Below the pieces are notes generated by a model. It was not told the DNA's origin, searched no databases, and saw only the letters and a list, made by a program, of their open reading frames with translations. Position numbers and translations under genes: made by a program. Shown one piece after another: positions 45,187 to 54,911 of a stretch of DNA of 64,000 nucleotides (the first letter of the stretch is position 1; every line of letters starts with the position of its first letter). Source of the DNA: an uncultured Ignavibacteriales bacterium (GTDB taxonomy: Bacteria; Bacteroidota; Ignavibacteria; Ignavibacteriales; Ignavibacteriaceae); NCBI GenBank assembly GCA_903929035.1, contig CAIYTF010000091.1, positions 30,503-94,502 of the forward strand, given 5' to 3'.

Positions 45187-48100
45187 ATGAGGTTATTTTT
45201 ATATTCTATTTTATTGGGCATTGCCTGTTTTATTCAGACAGGTTTTGCGCAATTTGGGCAGAATAAAGTTCAGTATCACGACAATGAATGGTTTTTTATT
45301 CAGACTAAGCATTTTGATATTTACTTTAATCAAGAAGGCTCGAAGATTGCAGAATTTGCTTCGAAAGCAGCTGAAGATGCTCTTGCTTCGATTCAGAAGA
45401 AATTAAATTATGCCATTAATAATCGTATTTCGCTTATTCTATATAACTCGCAAACCGAGTTTCAGGAAACCAATGTTACGGATGACTATTTGAGTGAAGG
45501 TATAGGCGGCTTTACTGAGTTATTTAAGAATAGGGTTGTACTGCCTTTCACCGGCAACTATAAAATGTTTCGTCACGTTATTCATCACGAGCTGGTACAC
45601 GCGGTAATGAATGATTTGTTTTATGGCGGATCCCTCCAAAATGTTATTTCCAATAATATTAATATACGTGTACCTCTATGGTTTAACGAGGGTTTGGCAG
45701 AATACCTTTCGCTTGGCTGGGACTCGAACACGGATATGTTTATTCGCGATGCAGTGCAGAATGATAATTTGCCCGATATGGCTGGATTAAACGGCTATTT
45801 GGCATATCGCGGTGGTCAATCAATTTTTTTCTATATCGGGCAAAAATATGGCGATGAGAAAATAAGCGAGCTTGTTCATAAAGTGAAAAGCAAGACTAAT
45901 TTTGATGATGGGATTGAATCAACTATCGGATTGAAGATGGAGGAATTCAATGAACGATGGAAAAAATTCTTGAAGAAAAGGTACTGGCCGGATATTAATA
46001 ACTTTCAAGACCCTGAGGATTTTGCAAAACGCTTAACAGACCCGAAAACAGAAGGTGGCAGCTATAATACGAGTCCCGCGTTATCGCCGTCAGGAACAAA
46101 AATCGCGTTCATTTCAAACAGAGATTATTTTTTTGATGTTTATATAATGAATGCTATAGACGGGAAAATTATAAAAAAATTAATAAAGGGTAATCGTTCT
46201 GTTGATTTTGAGGAATTGAATATCCTTTCACCCGGATTGACCTGGTCACCGGACGGAACAAAGATAGCACTCGCGGCTAAAAGTTCGGGTAATGATGTTG
46301 TCTATATTATAGACGTTGAATCAGAAGATATACAAACCCTGCCGATAAAACTTCCCGGCATCGGAGCCGTCCACTGGTCGCCTGATGGAAAGAAACTTGC
46401 ATTCTCCGGTCACGAATCGGCACAGTCAGATATATACACTTTTGATCTTGAAAAGAACCAATTGGAGAATATCACTAACGATGCATTTTCTGATTATGAT
46501 CCTGCTTGGTCGCCGGACGGGAAACTATTGTTCTTTACTTCTGACAGAAGCTCTGTAATTAGTCAAACGAACAATATTTATACTATGACAAAGCAAGATT
46601 ATTCGCAGAGTGATGTATATGCAATCCGTTTAGACGATAAAGAAATTATTCGAATTACAGATACGCCGCTTGGTGATGAATTCTCTCCGATATGCAGTCC
46701 CGATGGGAAACAGCTGCTTGTTATCTCGGATAAAAACGGGATAAATAATATATATAAAATTAATTTGGGAGATAATTTCAGTAACCGGTTTGCCATTGAT
46801 TCAACAATTAATATGGTGCCGATTACAAACTCGATTAACGGGATTTATCAGCTTTCACTTTCGGCAGATGGGAAGAAACTTTCATTCTCGTCAATGTATA
46901 GGTCTGCATATAACATTTTTTTGATGACATTGCCCTTTGATGAAAAAACTACATCTAACCAATTGCAGCCAACATTATATGTTGCTGAGTTAGCCGCGGC
47001 CCGTACATCCGTTAAAAAGGCAGCAACGGATGATTCTAAAAAACAAGTTCCTGAGATAGAGGAAAACCCTTTCTTTACAGGGCAGGATGTTGATACTGCT
47101 AAGTCAACCGGCAAAGACACCGATAAACATAACTACTCTAACTATACCTTTGGAGAGAGCAATTATTACAAAATCACAAAAGAAAAAGATTCAACAAAAT
47201 TTGCATTAATTGATAATTTAGATACAAACGGCAACTTTAGAGTCAATAGATATAAAGTAAGTTTTACCCCTGATATTGTCTACGCGAATGCAGGTTTCAG
47301 CACATTCTACGGACTTCTTGGCACAACTGTAATTGCATTTAGCGATGTACTGGGAAATCACCGTATTGTTGGGCAGACAAGTCTTCAAATTGATTTGAAA
47401 AACAGCGATTACGGGATGGCATATTATTATTTACCGAATAGGCTGGATATTGGAATCGAAGGATTCCATACCGCGAGGTTTGTATATCTTGATAGAGGAG
47501 GGGATTCACATCTTTTTCGTTTCAGAAACTATGGCGCAAACCTCTCATTCAGCTATCCATTCAACCGTTATTATAGAATTGATTTCGGATTAAGCTGGCT
47601 GAATGTAACCGCGGATAATTTAGATGTACCTGATGACAGTTTCGAGAAATTGTCTTATTTACTGCCTACTTTTTCATTCACTCACGATAACACTTTGTTT
47701 GGCTATACAGCTCCGATAGAAGGAACCCGTTATAGATTTGATTTTCTTTCAAACCCGCTTTTACAAAACAAGAAGCACGGTTTTTATTCTATTACAGGCG
47801 ACTACAGAACATACTTCAGATTCTTTACAGATTATTCATTTGCATTTCGGACATCAGGAGGTTATTCGCGGGGGGCGAATCCGCAGAAGTTTTTTATGGG
47901 CGGCATCGATAACTGGATAAACAGGAAATTCGCGACCCAGGATATTCCGCTAAACTCTAGTTCGGATTTTGCTTTTCTCACCGCGGTGCTTCCAATGCGC
48001 GGATTTGATTATGCTGAACAAATTGGTTCAACTTATGGATTGATAAATATGGAACTTCGGTTCCCCCTAATAAGATATTTGCTAACCGGCGCGCTGCCAA

Positions 48101-48351
48101 TTTTATTCAGAGATGTGATGGGATCGGCTTTTATCGATGCAGGTTCAGCCTGGAATAAAAACTCGGAATTAAAACTGTTTAAGAAAGACCCTGAAAAGGG
48201 GATAATAACGCGAGATATGCTGCTGGGAACAGGCTTTGGTGCCAGGCTTTATTTCTTGTATTTTTTGGCTCGTTTTGATGTGGCGTGGGCATATAACTTG
48301 AACGCGTTTTCAAAACCGATATTTTATTTTTCACTTGGAACGGATTTTTAG
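45187..48351 (+). CDS. metallopeptidase / TolB-like propeller / BamA-like barrel fusion protein
   Basis: 1054 residues with signal peptide ending at GFAQ. Three parts can be seen. Residues ~30-270 are a peptidase-MA-like gluzincin domain with HHELVH (H134, E135, H138) and the downstream Glu in FNEGLAEYLS. Residues ~280-590 have PD40/TolB-type blades (SPALSPSGTKIAFISN, LTWSPDGTKIAL, PAWSPDGKLLFFTSD, SPICSPDGKQLL). Residues ~690-1054 form a surface-antigen (Omp85/BamA) type barrel with GFDYAEQIGSTYGLINMELR and a terminal Phe. The barrel should sit in the outer membrane with peptidase and propeller in the periplasm or outside. Function unknown; it may process or insert surface proteins. Confidence 0.8.
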   Translation: MRLFLYSILLGIACFIQTGFAQFGQNKVQYHDNEWFFIQTKHFDIYFNQEGSKIAEFASKAAEDALASIQKKLNYAINNRISLILYNSQTEFQETNVTDDYLSEGIGGFTELFKNRVVLPFTGNYKMFRHVIHHELVHAVMNDLFYGGSLQNVISNNINIRVPLWFNEGLAEYLSLGWDSNTDMFIRDAVQNDNLPDMAGLNGYLAYRGGQSIFFYIGQKYGDEKISELVHKVKSKTNFDDGIESTIGLKMEEFNERWKKFLKKRYWPDINNFQDPEDFAKRLTDPKTEGGSYNTSPALSPSGTKIAFISNRDYFFDVYIMNAIDGKIIKKLIKGNRSVDFEELNILSPGLTWSPDGTKIALAAKSSGNDVVYIIDVESEDIQTLPIKLPGIGAVHWSPDGKKLAFSGHESAQSDIYTFDLEKNQLENITNDAFSDYDPAWSPDGKLLFFTSDRSSVISQTNNIYTMTKQDYSQSDVYAIRLDDKEIIRITDTPLGDEFSPICSPDGKQLLVISDKNGINNIYKINLGDNFSNRFAIDSTINMVPITNSINGIYQLSLSADGKKLSFSSMYRSAYNIFLMTLPFDEKTTSNQLQPTLYVAELAAARTSVKKAATDDSKKQVPEIEENPFFTGQDVDTAKSTGKDTDKHNYSNYTFGESNYYKITKEKDSTKFALIDNLDTNGNFRVNRYKVSFTPDIVYANAGFSTFYGLLGTTVIAFSDVLGNHRIVGQTSLQIDLKNSDYGMAYYYLPNRLDIGIEGFHTARFVYLDRGGDSHLFRFRNYGANLSFSYPFNRYYRIDFGLSWLNVTADNLDVPDDSFEKLSYLLPTFSFTHDNTLFGYTAPIEGTRYRFDFLSNPLLQNKKHGFYSITGDYRTYFRFFTDYSFAFRTSGGYSRGANPQKFFMGGIDNWINRKFATQDIPLNSSSDFAFLTAVLPMRGFDYAEQIGSTYGLINMELRFPLIRYLLTGALPILFRDVMGSAFIDAGSAWNKNSELKLFKKDPEKGIITRDMLLGTGFGARLYFLYFLARFDVAWAYNLNAFSKPIFYFSLGTDF

Positions 48352-48456
48352 TTAATTGTTAATGGTTAATTATCAATGGTTAATTAACGAAAATGAACAT
48401 ATTAATGACGAATTTAACAATTAACAATTTATAATTAACCATTAACTGTCAATTAA
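48352..48456. repeat. AT-rich inverted repeat (TTAATTGTTAATGG type)
   Basis: TTAATTGTTAATGGTTAATT at 48352-48371 and a near reverse complement at 48432-48455 frame a 60-bp AT-rich centre. The same motif occurs at three other places in the window, always between genes. Confidence 0.6.
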
Positions 48457-48474
48457 ATTAAAAGGTATGACACA

Positions 48475-50634
48475 ATGCAAAAAAGACTATTTATTTCTTT
48501 TTTAGCTTCTTTGGTATTTTGGGCAGCATTTCAAGGCTGCACCACAACCGATAAATGCTCACTTCAATCATCATCCGCGGTAAAATTAGACACGGTAAAA
48601 TCCGGCAGATTTGACACGGGGAAAATGTGGACATTTGATTTCCCGCCTAAAGAGTATTTTAAACAAGAATATAATTTTGCTCCAAACGATGAGTGGTTTG
48701 AACATACAAGAAAGGCTGCATTGCGCTTTGCCACTTACTGTTCTGCCTCTTTTGTATCCGGAGATGGATTGATTATGACAAATCATCACTGCGCTCGCGA
48801 GAGTGTTACCGAAATTGAAAAAGACAGCGAAGATTTTCACGAGAATGGTTTTACTTCAATGACCATCGAAGAAGAAAGAAAAGTTCCTGGTTTGTTTGTT
48901 GACCAATTAGTTTTGATGAAAGATGTTACTCCTGAAATGCAAGGGGCATTCGATCAAGGAAAAACTGATGACGAAAAAATTAAAAATCGCGATTCAAAGA
49001 AACAAGAATTAGAAGATAAATATAAAACCGAAACCGGACTTCAATGTTCCGTGATAAATTTTTATAACGGCGGGAAATATTCTCTTTATGGTTACAAGAG
49101 ATATTCAGATATTAGATTAGTATTTGCTCCTGAAACTCAGATGGGTTTCTTTGGCGGCGATCCTGATAACTTTACCTACCCTCGTTACGCCCTTGATTGT
49201 TCATTTTTCAGGGCGTATGATGAAAACGAAAAACCATTGAAAACAGATAATTTTTATCATTGGAGCGAGAATGGTGCTGCCGAAGGAGATGCGATTTTTG
49301 TGGTTGGAAATCCGGGGAGAACTAATCGTTTATGGACTGTATCGCAGTTAGAATATGCCCGTGATATATCCTATCCTCTAACAATGATGTATCTTGATGG
49401 GATGGTGCAAATATATTCCGAGCTGGTTGCTGAATCTATTCCGGAAAAAAAAGCAGCATTGGAAGACAAATTATTTAGTATGGCAAATTCGCAAAAAGCC
49501 TATAAGGGTATTTTAAACGGTTTACGGGATGAAGTATTATTCCAAAAGAAACGCGACTTCGAGAAAACTTTCAAGAATGCAGTACAATCAAAACCAGAGT
49601 TAAACAAAACGTATGGTGATTTGTGGGATAAAATTGCATCGTTGAGAGCTGAAATGCGAAAAGTTACTTATCAGAACGCTGCATATAACTTCAGCAGAAA
49701 TCCATCACAATATTTTACAATAGCAAAAAACCTGATTGAATATGCAGCCCAAATGAAGATGCCTGTCGATAAACGAGATTCAAGATATAGCGATGAAAAT
49801 ATTGAGAAAACCAAAGCCGCTATATTTCCTGCTAATTTTGATGAATCAATGGCAAAGAAGTCATTAAATCTCAATTTTCTGATGTTGACATATATGTTAG
49901 GAGCGGATAATCAATTAATCAAAAACTTGACCGGCGGCAAAAGCGGAAAAGATGCTGCTGCATACACTCTATCAATATCTCAGGTTACAACAAAAGAAAA
50001 AGCAATGGCTTTAGCTGAAAAAGGACCGGATGCAATTTTCTCAAGCAATGATCCTTTTATAGGTTATGCATTAATGACAAAAGAACGCGGGAAAGAATTT
50101 TCTGAGCAAATGAAAAATTTATCTGATAAAGAAGCCGATCTTTCGCAGCAGCTTGGCAGAGCAATCTTTGAAGTTTACGGGACAAACATTCCGCCCGATG
50201 CAACTTTCACTTTGCGTATTGCTGATGGTGTTGTAAAAGGCTATGATTATAACGGTACAACTGCTCCGGCTTTTACAACATTTTACGGACTTTATGATAG
50301 ATATAATTCTTTTGGCAAAAAATTCCCGTTTAACTTGCCGAAGAGATGGCAGACTGCACCGCCGGAATTTGATTTGCGTACTCCAATGGATTTTGTATCG
50401 ACAGCAGATATAATCGGCGGTAATTCCGGAAGCCCGATAATAAATAAAAATGCAGAAGTTATCGGGTTGGCATTTGATGGTAATATTGAAAGTCTCCCGG
50501 GACAATTCATTTTTACTACCGAGTCAAACCGGACTGTTGGAGTTCACTCTGCAGGTATTATTGAAGCAATTCGGAATATGTACAAATTCAATCGGCTTAG
50601 CGAAGAACTAAAAACTGGGCATATTCAGAATTAA
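48475..50634 (+). CDS. S46 family dipeptidyl-peptidase (DPP7/DPP11 type)
   Basis: 719 residues. The N-terminal hydrophobic segment ends in Cys22 (AAFQGC), suggesting a lipoprotein. The chymotrypsin-like catalytic motifs are present: His105 in MTNHHCARES and Ser651 in IGGNSGSPI, followed by GLAFDGN. S46 enzymes remove dipeptides from peptide N-termini in the periplasm and feed amino-acid-fermenting or protein-degrading bacteria. The residue that separates DPP7 from DPP11 specificity is not assigned here. Confidence 0.92.
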   Translation: MQKRLFISFLASLVFWAAFQGCTTTDKCSLQSSSAVKLDTVKSGRFDTGKMWTFDFPPKEYFKQEYNFAPNDEWFEHTRKAALRFATYCSASFVSGDGLIMTNHHCARESVTEIEKDSEDFHENGFTSMTIEEERKVPGLFVDQLVLMKDVTPEMQGAFDQGKTDDEKIKNRDSKKQELEDKYKTETGLQCSVINFYNGGKYSLYGYKRYSDIRLVFAPETQMGFFGGDPDNFTYPRYALDCSFFRAYDENEKPLKTDNFYHWSENGAAEGDAIFVVGNPGRTNRLWTVSQLEYARDISYPLTMMYLDGMVQIYSELVAESIPEKKAALEDKLFSMANSQKAYKGILNGLRDEVLFQKKRDFEKTFKNAVQSKPELNKTYGDLWDKIASLRAEMRKVTYQNAAYNFSRNPSQYFTIAKNLIEYAAQMKMPVDKRDSRYSDENIEKTKAAIFPANFDESMAKKSLNLNFLMLTYMLGADNQLIKNLTGGKSGKDAAAYTLSISQVTTKEKAMALAEKGPDAIFSSNDPFIGYALMTKERGKEFSEQMKNLSDKEADLSQQLGRAIFEVYGTNIPPDATFTLRIADGVVKGYDYNGTTAPAFTTFYGLYDRYNSFGKKFPFNLPKRWQTAPPEFDLRTPMDFVSTADIIGGNSGSPIINKNAEVIGLAFDGNIESLPGQFIFTTESNRTVGVHSAGIIEAIRNMYKFNRLSEELKTGHIQN

Positions 50635-50637
50635 TAG

Positions 50638-50660
50638 TTTGACTTTTTCAGGAAACCCTA
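50638..50660 (-). repeat. 23-bp dispersed repeat upstream of the DUF262 gene
   Basis: Exact reverse complement of 42203-42225 (TAGGGTTTCCTGAAAAAGTC then AAA). It lies in the short gap between the S46 gene and the DUF262 gene. Confidence 0.65.
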
Positions 50661-50678
50661 AGTATCATAGAAAATATT

Positions 50679-52736
50679 ATGAAAGCAACCGAAACCACAA
50701 TAGAAACCTTTCTATCGTCAAACAGAACCACTTTTGTGATTCCCGTCTATCAAAGAAATTATGACTGGGCGGTCGCACAATGCAAGCAATTACTGAACGA
50801 CATTATAGAAACTGGGAAAAGCGACAAAGTAAACGCTCATTTTATCGGCGGAATAGTTTATATTCACGATGATGTTTACTCCGTCTCCGCGCTAAAGGAA
50901 TTTACGATTATCGATGGTCAGCAGAGGCTTACAACAATCACGCTGATATATATAGCTTTATATAGACTCGCCAAAGATCTCGGCAACGATTTGCTTGTTA
51001 ACCGAATTCATAAAACATATCTCATAAACGAATTCGCTCCCGAAGCGGAAAAACTCAAATTAAAGCCGACCGACAACAACAAAGAAGCTCTAAGACATAT
51101 AATATATTCGAACTTTGGAGATGAATTTAAAGGATATTCAAGAATTATAGAAAACTTCGATTACTTCAGATCGACAATCAGCAAAGATAATTTTGAAATA
51201 GTTGAGAGAGGGTTGTCTAAACTTATTTTCGTTGATATCGCGCTGGATAGGCAAAGAGACAATCCTCAAAGAATTTTTGAAAGTCTTAATTCCACGGGGC
51301 TTGAACTTTCGCAAGCCGACCTGATTCGGAACTTCATTTTAATGGGTTTGAAACCATCCGAGCAAAACGCAATATATAAAAACTACTGGGAGATTATCGA
51401 AAACAATGCGAAAGACGAAACCCAAAACAAGACCAGAGTCTCGGAATTTATCAGGGACTTTCTTACATTGAAGAACAAAGAAATACCGAACAAAGATCTT
51501 GTTTATGCCAAATTCAAAGCACAATATCCCACAACAACGGTCGATAGTTTAGAGTCTTTCTTGATTGAAATAAAATATTTGGTGAAGTATTACAATAAAC
51601 TTGTAAATCCAAAGAATGAAGCCGACAGAGATATCAGAGTTCAGCTTGAATATATCAACAGGCTTGAAATCAATGTCGCTTATCCTTTCTTGATGAAAGT
51701 GTATCAAGATTACTCCAAGAATATCATAGATAAAAATACATTCATTGCCGTTTTAATTCTCGTTCAGTCATTTACTTTCAGACGATTTATTTTGGCGTTG
51801 CCGACCAGCTCATTAAACAAAATATTTATGGCACTGTACGACAAGGTGGAAACCGATAATTACTTGTATTCAATTCAGAAGTCGCTTTTGCAACGAACGG
51901 GTGTTCAACGATTTCCTAGAAACAACGAAATAATAAAGACGTTAAAAGAGAAAGACGTATATACTTCTAAACCCAAGAACAGAACTTATTTGCTTGAAAG
52001 ACTTGAAAATTTCGACAACAACGAACCCGTGATTATCGATGGCAACTCGGATATTACGATAGAGCATATTTTTCCTCAAAATCCAGACCCGAAATGGAAA
52101 ATCGATTTGGGAGCGGGAGAATATAATTTCATAAAAGAAAATTATCTGAATACTATCGGCAATCTGACGCTTTCCGGGAATAATGGTAAACTCGGAAATA
52201 AACCGTTCAAAGCAAAAAGAGATTTAGAGAACGTGGGATATAAAGACAGCCGACTGTGGTTAAATAAATATTTATCTAAGCTCGATAGGTGGGATAAAAA
52301 CGAAATTGAAAAACGCTCCCAAATAATCGCCGAGAGATTTTTAAAAATATGGGAAATACCGAAAATCGATATCGAAGCCGAAACGGCGAGCGATGAAGTG
52401 AGCATTTTCGATGCGGGAGACCCGAAACATAAAAAATTGGAATACGCGATATTTTTCAACCAAAAACTTCTTTTAACAAACGTGGCTAAGTTGTATGTTG
52501 AAGTATTTAAACAACTGTATGATTTAGATTCCGAAATATTTTTCAACTTAGAAATAGGCAAGAAAATATCTTTGTCGAAAAATCCATCAGAAGACAAACT
52601 GAGACAGCCGGTGCGAATAAACGACTCGTATTTCATAGAAACAAACATTGATAGCAATGGCAAATTCGACCGAATAAAACTTGCTCTAACGATTTTTGGA
52701 TTCGAGGACGAGTTGTTTATCAAATATGCTAACTAA
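50679..52736 (+). CDS. DUF262-DUF1524 (GmrSD-like) protein
   Basis: 685 residues. The DUF262 domain is at residues ~1-230 with the N-terminal VIPVYQRNYDW and the ParB-like motif IIDGQQRLTTI. A helical middle follows, then a DUF1524 HNH-type nuclease at ~455-560 (ITIEHIFPQNPDPKW, NTIGNLTLSGNNGKLGNKPF). A further C-terminal domain spans ~590-685. The pair DUF262/DUF1524 is that of the modification-dependent restriction enzyme GmrSD and of several anti-phage systems. Stand-alone here. It is flanked by direct copies of a short repeat and by decayed gene ends, pointing to horizontal acquisition. Confidence 0.88.
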   Translation: MKATETTIETFLSSNRTTFVIPVYQRNYDWAVAQCKQLLNDIIETGKSDKVNAHFIGGIVYIHDDVYSVSALKEFTIIDGQQRLTTITLIYIALYRLAKDLGNDLLVNRIHKTYLINEFAPEAEKLKLKPTDNNKEALRHIIYSNFGDEFKGYSRIIENFDYFRSTISKDNFEIVERGLSKLIFVDIALDRQRDNPQRIFESLNSTGLELSQADLIRNFILMGLKPSEQNAIYKNYWEIIENNAKDETQNKTRVSEFIRDFLTLKNKEIPNKDLVYAKFKAQYPTTTVDSLESFLIEIKYLVKYYNKLVNPKNEADRDIRVQLEYINRLEINVAYPFLMKVYQDYSKNIIDKNTFIAVLILVQSFTFRRFILALPTSSLNKIFMALYDKVETDNYLYSIQKSLLQRTGVQRFPRNNEIIKTLKEKDVYTSKPKNRTYLLERLENFDNNEPVIIDGNSDITIEHIFPQNPDPKWKIDLGAGEYNFIKENYLNTIGNLTLSGNNGKLGNKPFKAKRDLENVGYKDSRLWLNKYLSKLDRWDKNEIEKRSQIIAERFLKIWEIPKIDIEAETASDEVSIFDAGDPKHKKLEYAIFFNQKLLLTNVAKLYVEVFKQLYDLDSEIFFNLEIGKKISLSKNPSEDKLRQPVRINDSYFIETNIDSNGKFDRIKLALTIFGFEDELFIKYAN

Positions 52737-52799
52737 GTCAATGAAGTTATTATGAAAAACCAACAATTTAAAGAAATAAACTAATCATTTAGCGGAAGT

Positions 52800-52928
52800 C
52801 AGTATTTCGATGTCAAGGTTGGGATTTTCTTCATTAAAATGCCGAAAACGAGTTTAAACTTCAATATCCATTTGACCATCGTTATTTTTGTACAATATCG
52901 CTCTTATGACTTTTTCAGGGAACCCTGA
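52800..52928 (-). pseudogene. RhuM-like N-terminal remnant joined to an unknown C-terminal end
   Basis: On the minus strand the DNA reads PEKVIRAILYKNNDGQMDIEV, similar to the first residues of RhuM-family proteins (ILYKxxDGxxxIEV). It then breaks off, and after a frame change it ends FNEENPNLDIEILTSAK and a stop. The large middle of any original gene is missing. The family link rests on about 20 residues. Confidence 0.45.
52893..52928 (-). repeat. dispersed remnant downstream of the DUF262 gene
   Basis: Inverted 34-of-36-type match to 42204-42238. The outer part GACTTTTTCAGGGAACCCTG is a direct repeat of the copy upstream of the DUF262 gene (50641-50660). Confidence 0.6.
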
Positions 52929-52930
52929 GT

Positions 52931-53029
52931 CTATAAAAAAGAAAAGACCGGCAAACTTGACGAAATTAGAACCGCGAGTATAGAGCAGCTCAAAAGCTAC
53001 TTGGCATTTGGGGCAAAATATCATTTCTA
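52931..53029 (+). pseudogene. C-terminal fragment of an unknown gene
   Basis: A short frame reads KTGKLDEIRTASIEQLKSYL and AFGAKYHF before a stop, with no start and no upstream continuation. It looks like the tail of a lost gene. No family can be named. Confidence 0.3.
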
Positions 53030-53072
53030 ACTCTTTTATAGTTTAATTTCTTGAGTAATTCCGCTGCCGGAA

Positions 53073-54272
53073 TTACATTTTTAATCTGCCATTCTCGATG
53101 ATAGCGAACACGCCCCCATTCTTCATAATAACGATATTTGCTGCATCTCCTTTTTCGAGCATTCTATCCGCGTGACATCCGGTGCAATCCAATTCTTCTA
53201 AACCGGAGTAACCGGATAAATCTCCAATTGCTTCAATATTCGCGGAAAGTTCCAAAATCGGCAAGTGTTTTTCATAGCAATTAATTCCGATATCAACGTC
53301 CTTGATGCCATCACCCAAATTGACACCTACTTTTCGCAAAAGCAGATCAAAAAGTTTTTTCTCGATAAACGGGATACTGTTATAATCGTCCGCGGAGAAC
53401 GATTCAACCGCGTTCCGCGCGATAATCACAAATGCTGATAGTATCGCGATCACGTTTAATTGGCGAACAAATTGTTTTTCCGGGTCGCCCCTCCATCCGC
53501 CGCTTTCGATAAGAATTGTTGCCGCGCCTAATTCTTGGAAACGATCGCCAAAAGCGGTTGCTTCATATTCGTCTGAATATTTACCGATGTGTTCCGGAAT
53601 AAAATGTTCTAATGTCAACTTCATCCCCGCGATAAGCTTCATTGCCCGCGATCTGTTCGCGTTTATTTCACGCGTTTCATTAAATGGCGGAGCTAAGAAC
53701 GAAATTGCGGCTTGTCGATTCGCTATGCCAATGCTATAACGCGGGTCCTGGTCGTGAAGGTTAAAGACAAAATCGGGTTTAATTACTTCAAAGGTTTTTT
53801 GCAGAATCTTTGATTCTATTTCAGCGAGATTCAGGGCATCCCTGTTCAAGTCAATTCCATTTATGTTTTCCCTTGAAAATCGCTCAGCACCATCAGGGTT
53901 AACCATAGGCAGAATATATATAGTAAGTTTTTCTAAAAGTTCTACCCGTAATGTTTCAAATCGGGTGTTACCCGCGAAAAACCGCATTATATCAAGCAGG
54001 GCTAATGTGGCGGTTGATTCGTCCCCGTGCATCTGGGACCACGAGAAAACTTTTGTATTGCCGCTGCCAATTTTAACAAGGCGCAGCGGTCTTCCTTCTG
54101 TTGATTCGCCAACAGGAATAATTCTGAGTGCATCGTGATTTGAAATTTTTAAGAAAATTTCCGAAAATTGCTCGAAGGAAAAGCATCGCCTGCTAATCTC
54201 ACTCGCGCGGAAAGAATGAAATTCACGATATATAAAATTGGATAATTCATCTACAATTGACAAATGACTCAC
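53073..54272 (-). CDS. M14 family zinc carboxypeptidase
   Basis: 399 residues. The zinc motif is in SQMHGDESTATLAL (HxxE), with substrate-binding and structural motifs PMVNPDGAERF and NGIDLNRDA, a third zinc His in VFNLHDQDPR, and the catalytic Glu in ATILIESGGWRG. These are M14 carboxypeptidase features. No signal peptide was seen. The C-terminal ~100 residues are not recognised and contain a CTGCH sequence that I do not count as a heme site because the protein is not exported. Monocistronic. Confidence 0.88.
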   Translation of the reverse strand: MSHLSIVDELSNFIYREFHSFRASEISRRCFSFEQFSEIFLKISNHDALRIIPVGESTEGRPLRLVKIGSGNTKVFSWSQMHGDESTATLALLDIMRFFAGNTRFETLRVELLEKLTIYILPMVNPDGAERFSRENINGIDLNRDALNLAEIESKILQKTFEVIKPDFVFNLHDQDPRYSIGIANRQAAISFLAPPFNETREINANRSRAMKLIAGMKLTLEHFIPEHIGKYSDEYEATAFGDRFQELGAATILIESGGWRGDPEKQFVRQLNVIAILSAFVIIARNAVESFSADDYNSIPFIEKKLFDLLLRKVGVNLGDGIKDVDIGINCYEKHLPILELSANIEAIGDLSGYSGLEELDCTGCHADRMLEKGDAANIVIMKNGGVFAIIENGRLKM

Positions 54273-54911
54273 CGGAAACTCCTGAAAATTCTATTAATAA
54301 AAAATATATTCAATTATAGAAAAGTGAACAACACTGTCTCCCATACCCTTCATTCCATTTACTTTTGCCAATGAATCGTCCTATCCGGATTGTTTCGACT
54401 TTGCAATATGAATATCTTGTTCGGCAACACGATTTTCTAAATTGCTTATTGTTTCACCGGCAAGTTTATTTTTCCGCGATAAACTCTTTTCCGGACTTCC
54501 TCATTTTCTATATTGTATTGTTCATATTGTAAACATAACTTTTACTCCCTTTATTTCCAAATTCTACAAGCTATTCTCGAACATATTCTTTACTTTTGTA
54601 TGTGGCTGAGTAGTTTACCAATCCGTTTTAGGACTCGTTCAGAAATAAAATTAACACTTTTTCACGCGAAAACTCAACGACCGCGAAGGGTTATATGTTG
54701 GAATATGTAATGGTTATTTCTGTACAAGGACTTATTCCTTTGAAATTTATGCAATACTTGGGTAAAATACAAATACTTTGGGATTTGGGAACGTGCGGAA
54801 ATCTAATATATAGGGAAATTTGTCATACATCATATTTCTACCGCTTTATATTTTCCTAACAATTCGTATATTTAGACTTTGAATCTTTCTACAAAATACT
54901 CAAATAGTGTA
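54273..54911. other. long divergent intergenic region
   Basis: About 640 bp between the M14 gene (minus) and asnS (plus). It holds repeat copy D at 54627-54736 and otherwise no gene I can support. TATATTTA at 54867-54874 could be the -7 element for asnS. Confidence 0.5.
54627..54736 (+). repeat. dispersed ~105-bp MITE-like repeat, copy D
   Basis: TTTAGGACTCGTTCAGAAAT at the left and GGTTATTTCTGTACAAGGAC at the right. The left end and the reverse complement of the right end agree at about 15 of 20 positions. The core is CGCGAAAACTCAACGACCGC. Confidence 0.7.

Larger units (their letters stand above)
52737..53072. other. intergenic region of gene debris
   Basis: 336 bp between the DUF262 gene and the M14 peptidase gene. 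It contains a minus-strand RhuM-like remnant (52800-52928) and a plus-strand C-terminal fragment (52931-53029). Confidence 0.55.

Noticed and set aside
53180..53200. CTGCH sequence in the M14 peptidase as a heme-binding site
   Set aside because: A single motif in a protein without a signal peptide; cytochrome c maturation occurs outside the cytoplasm.
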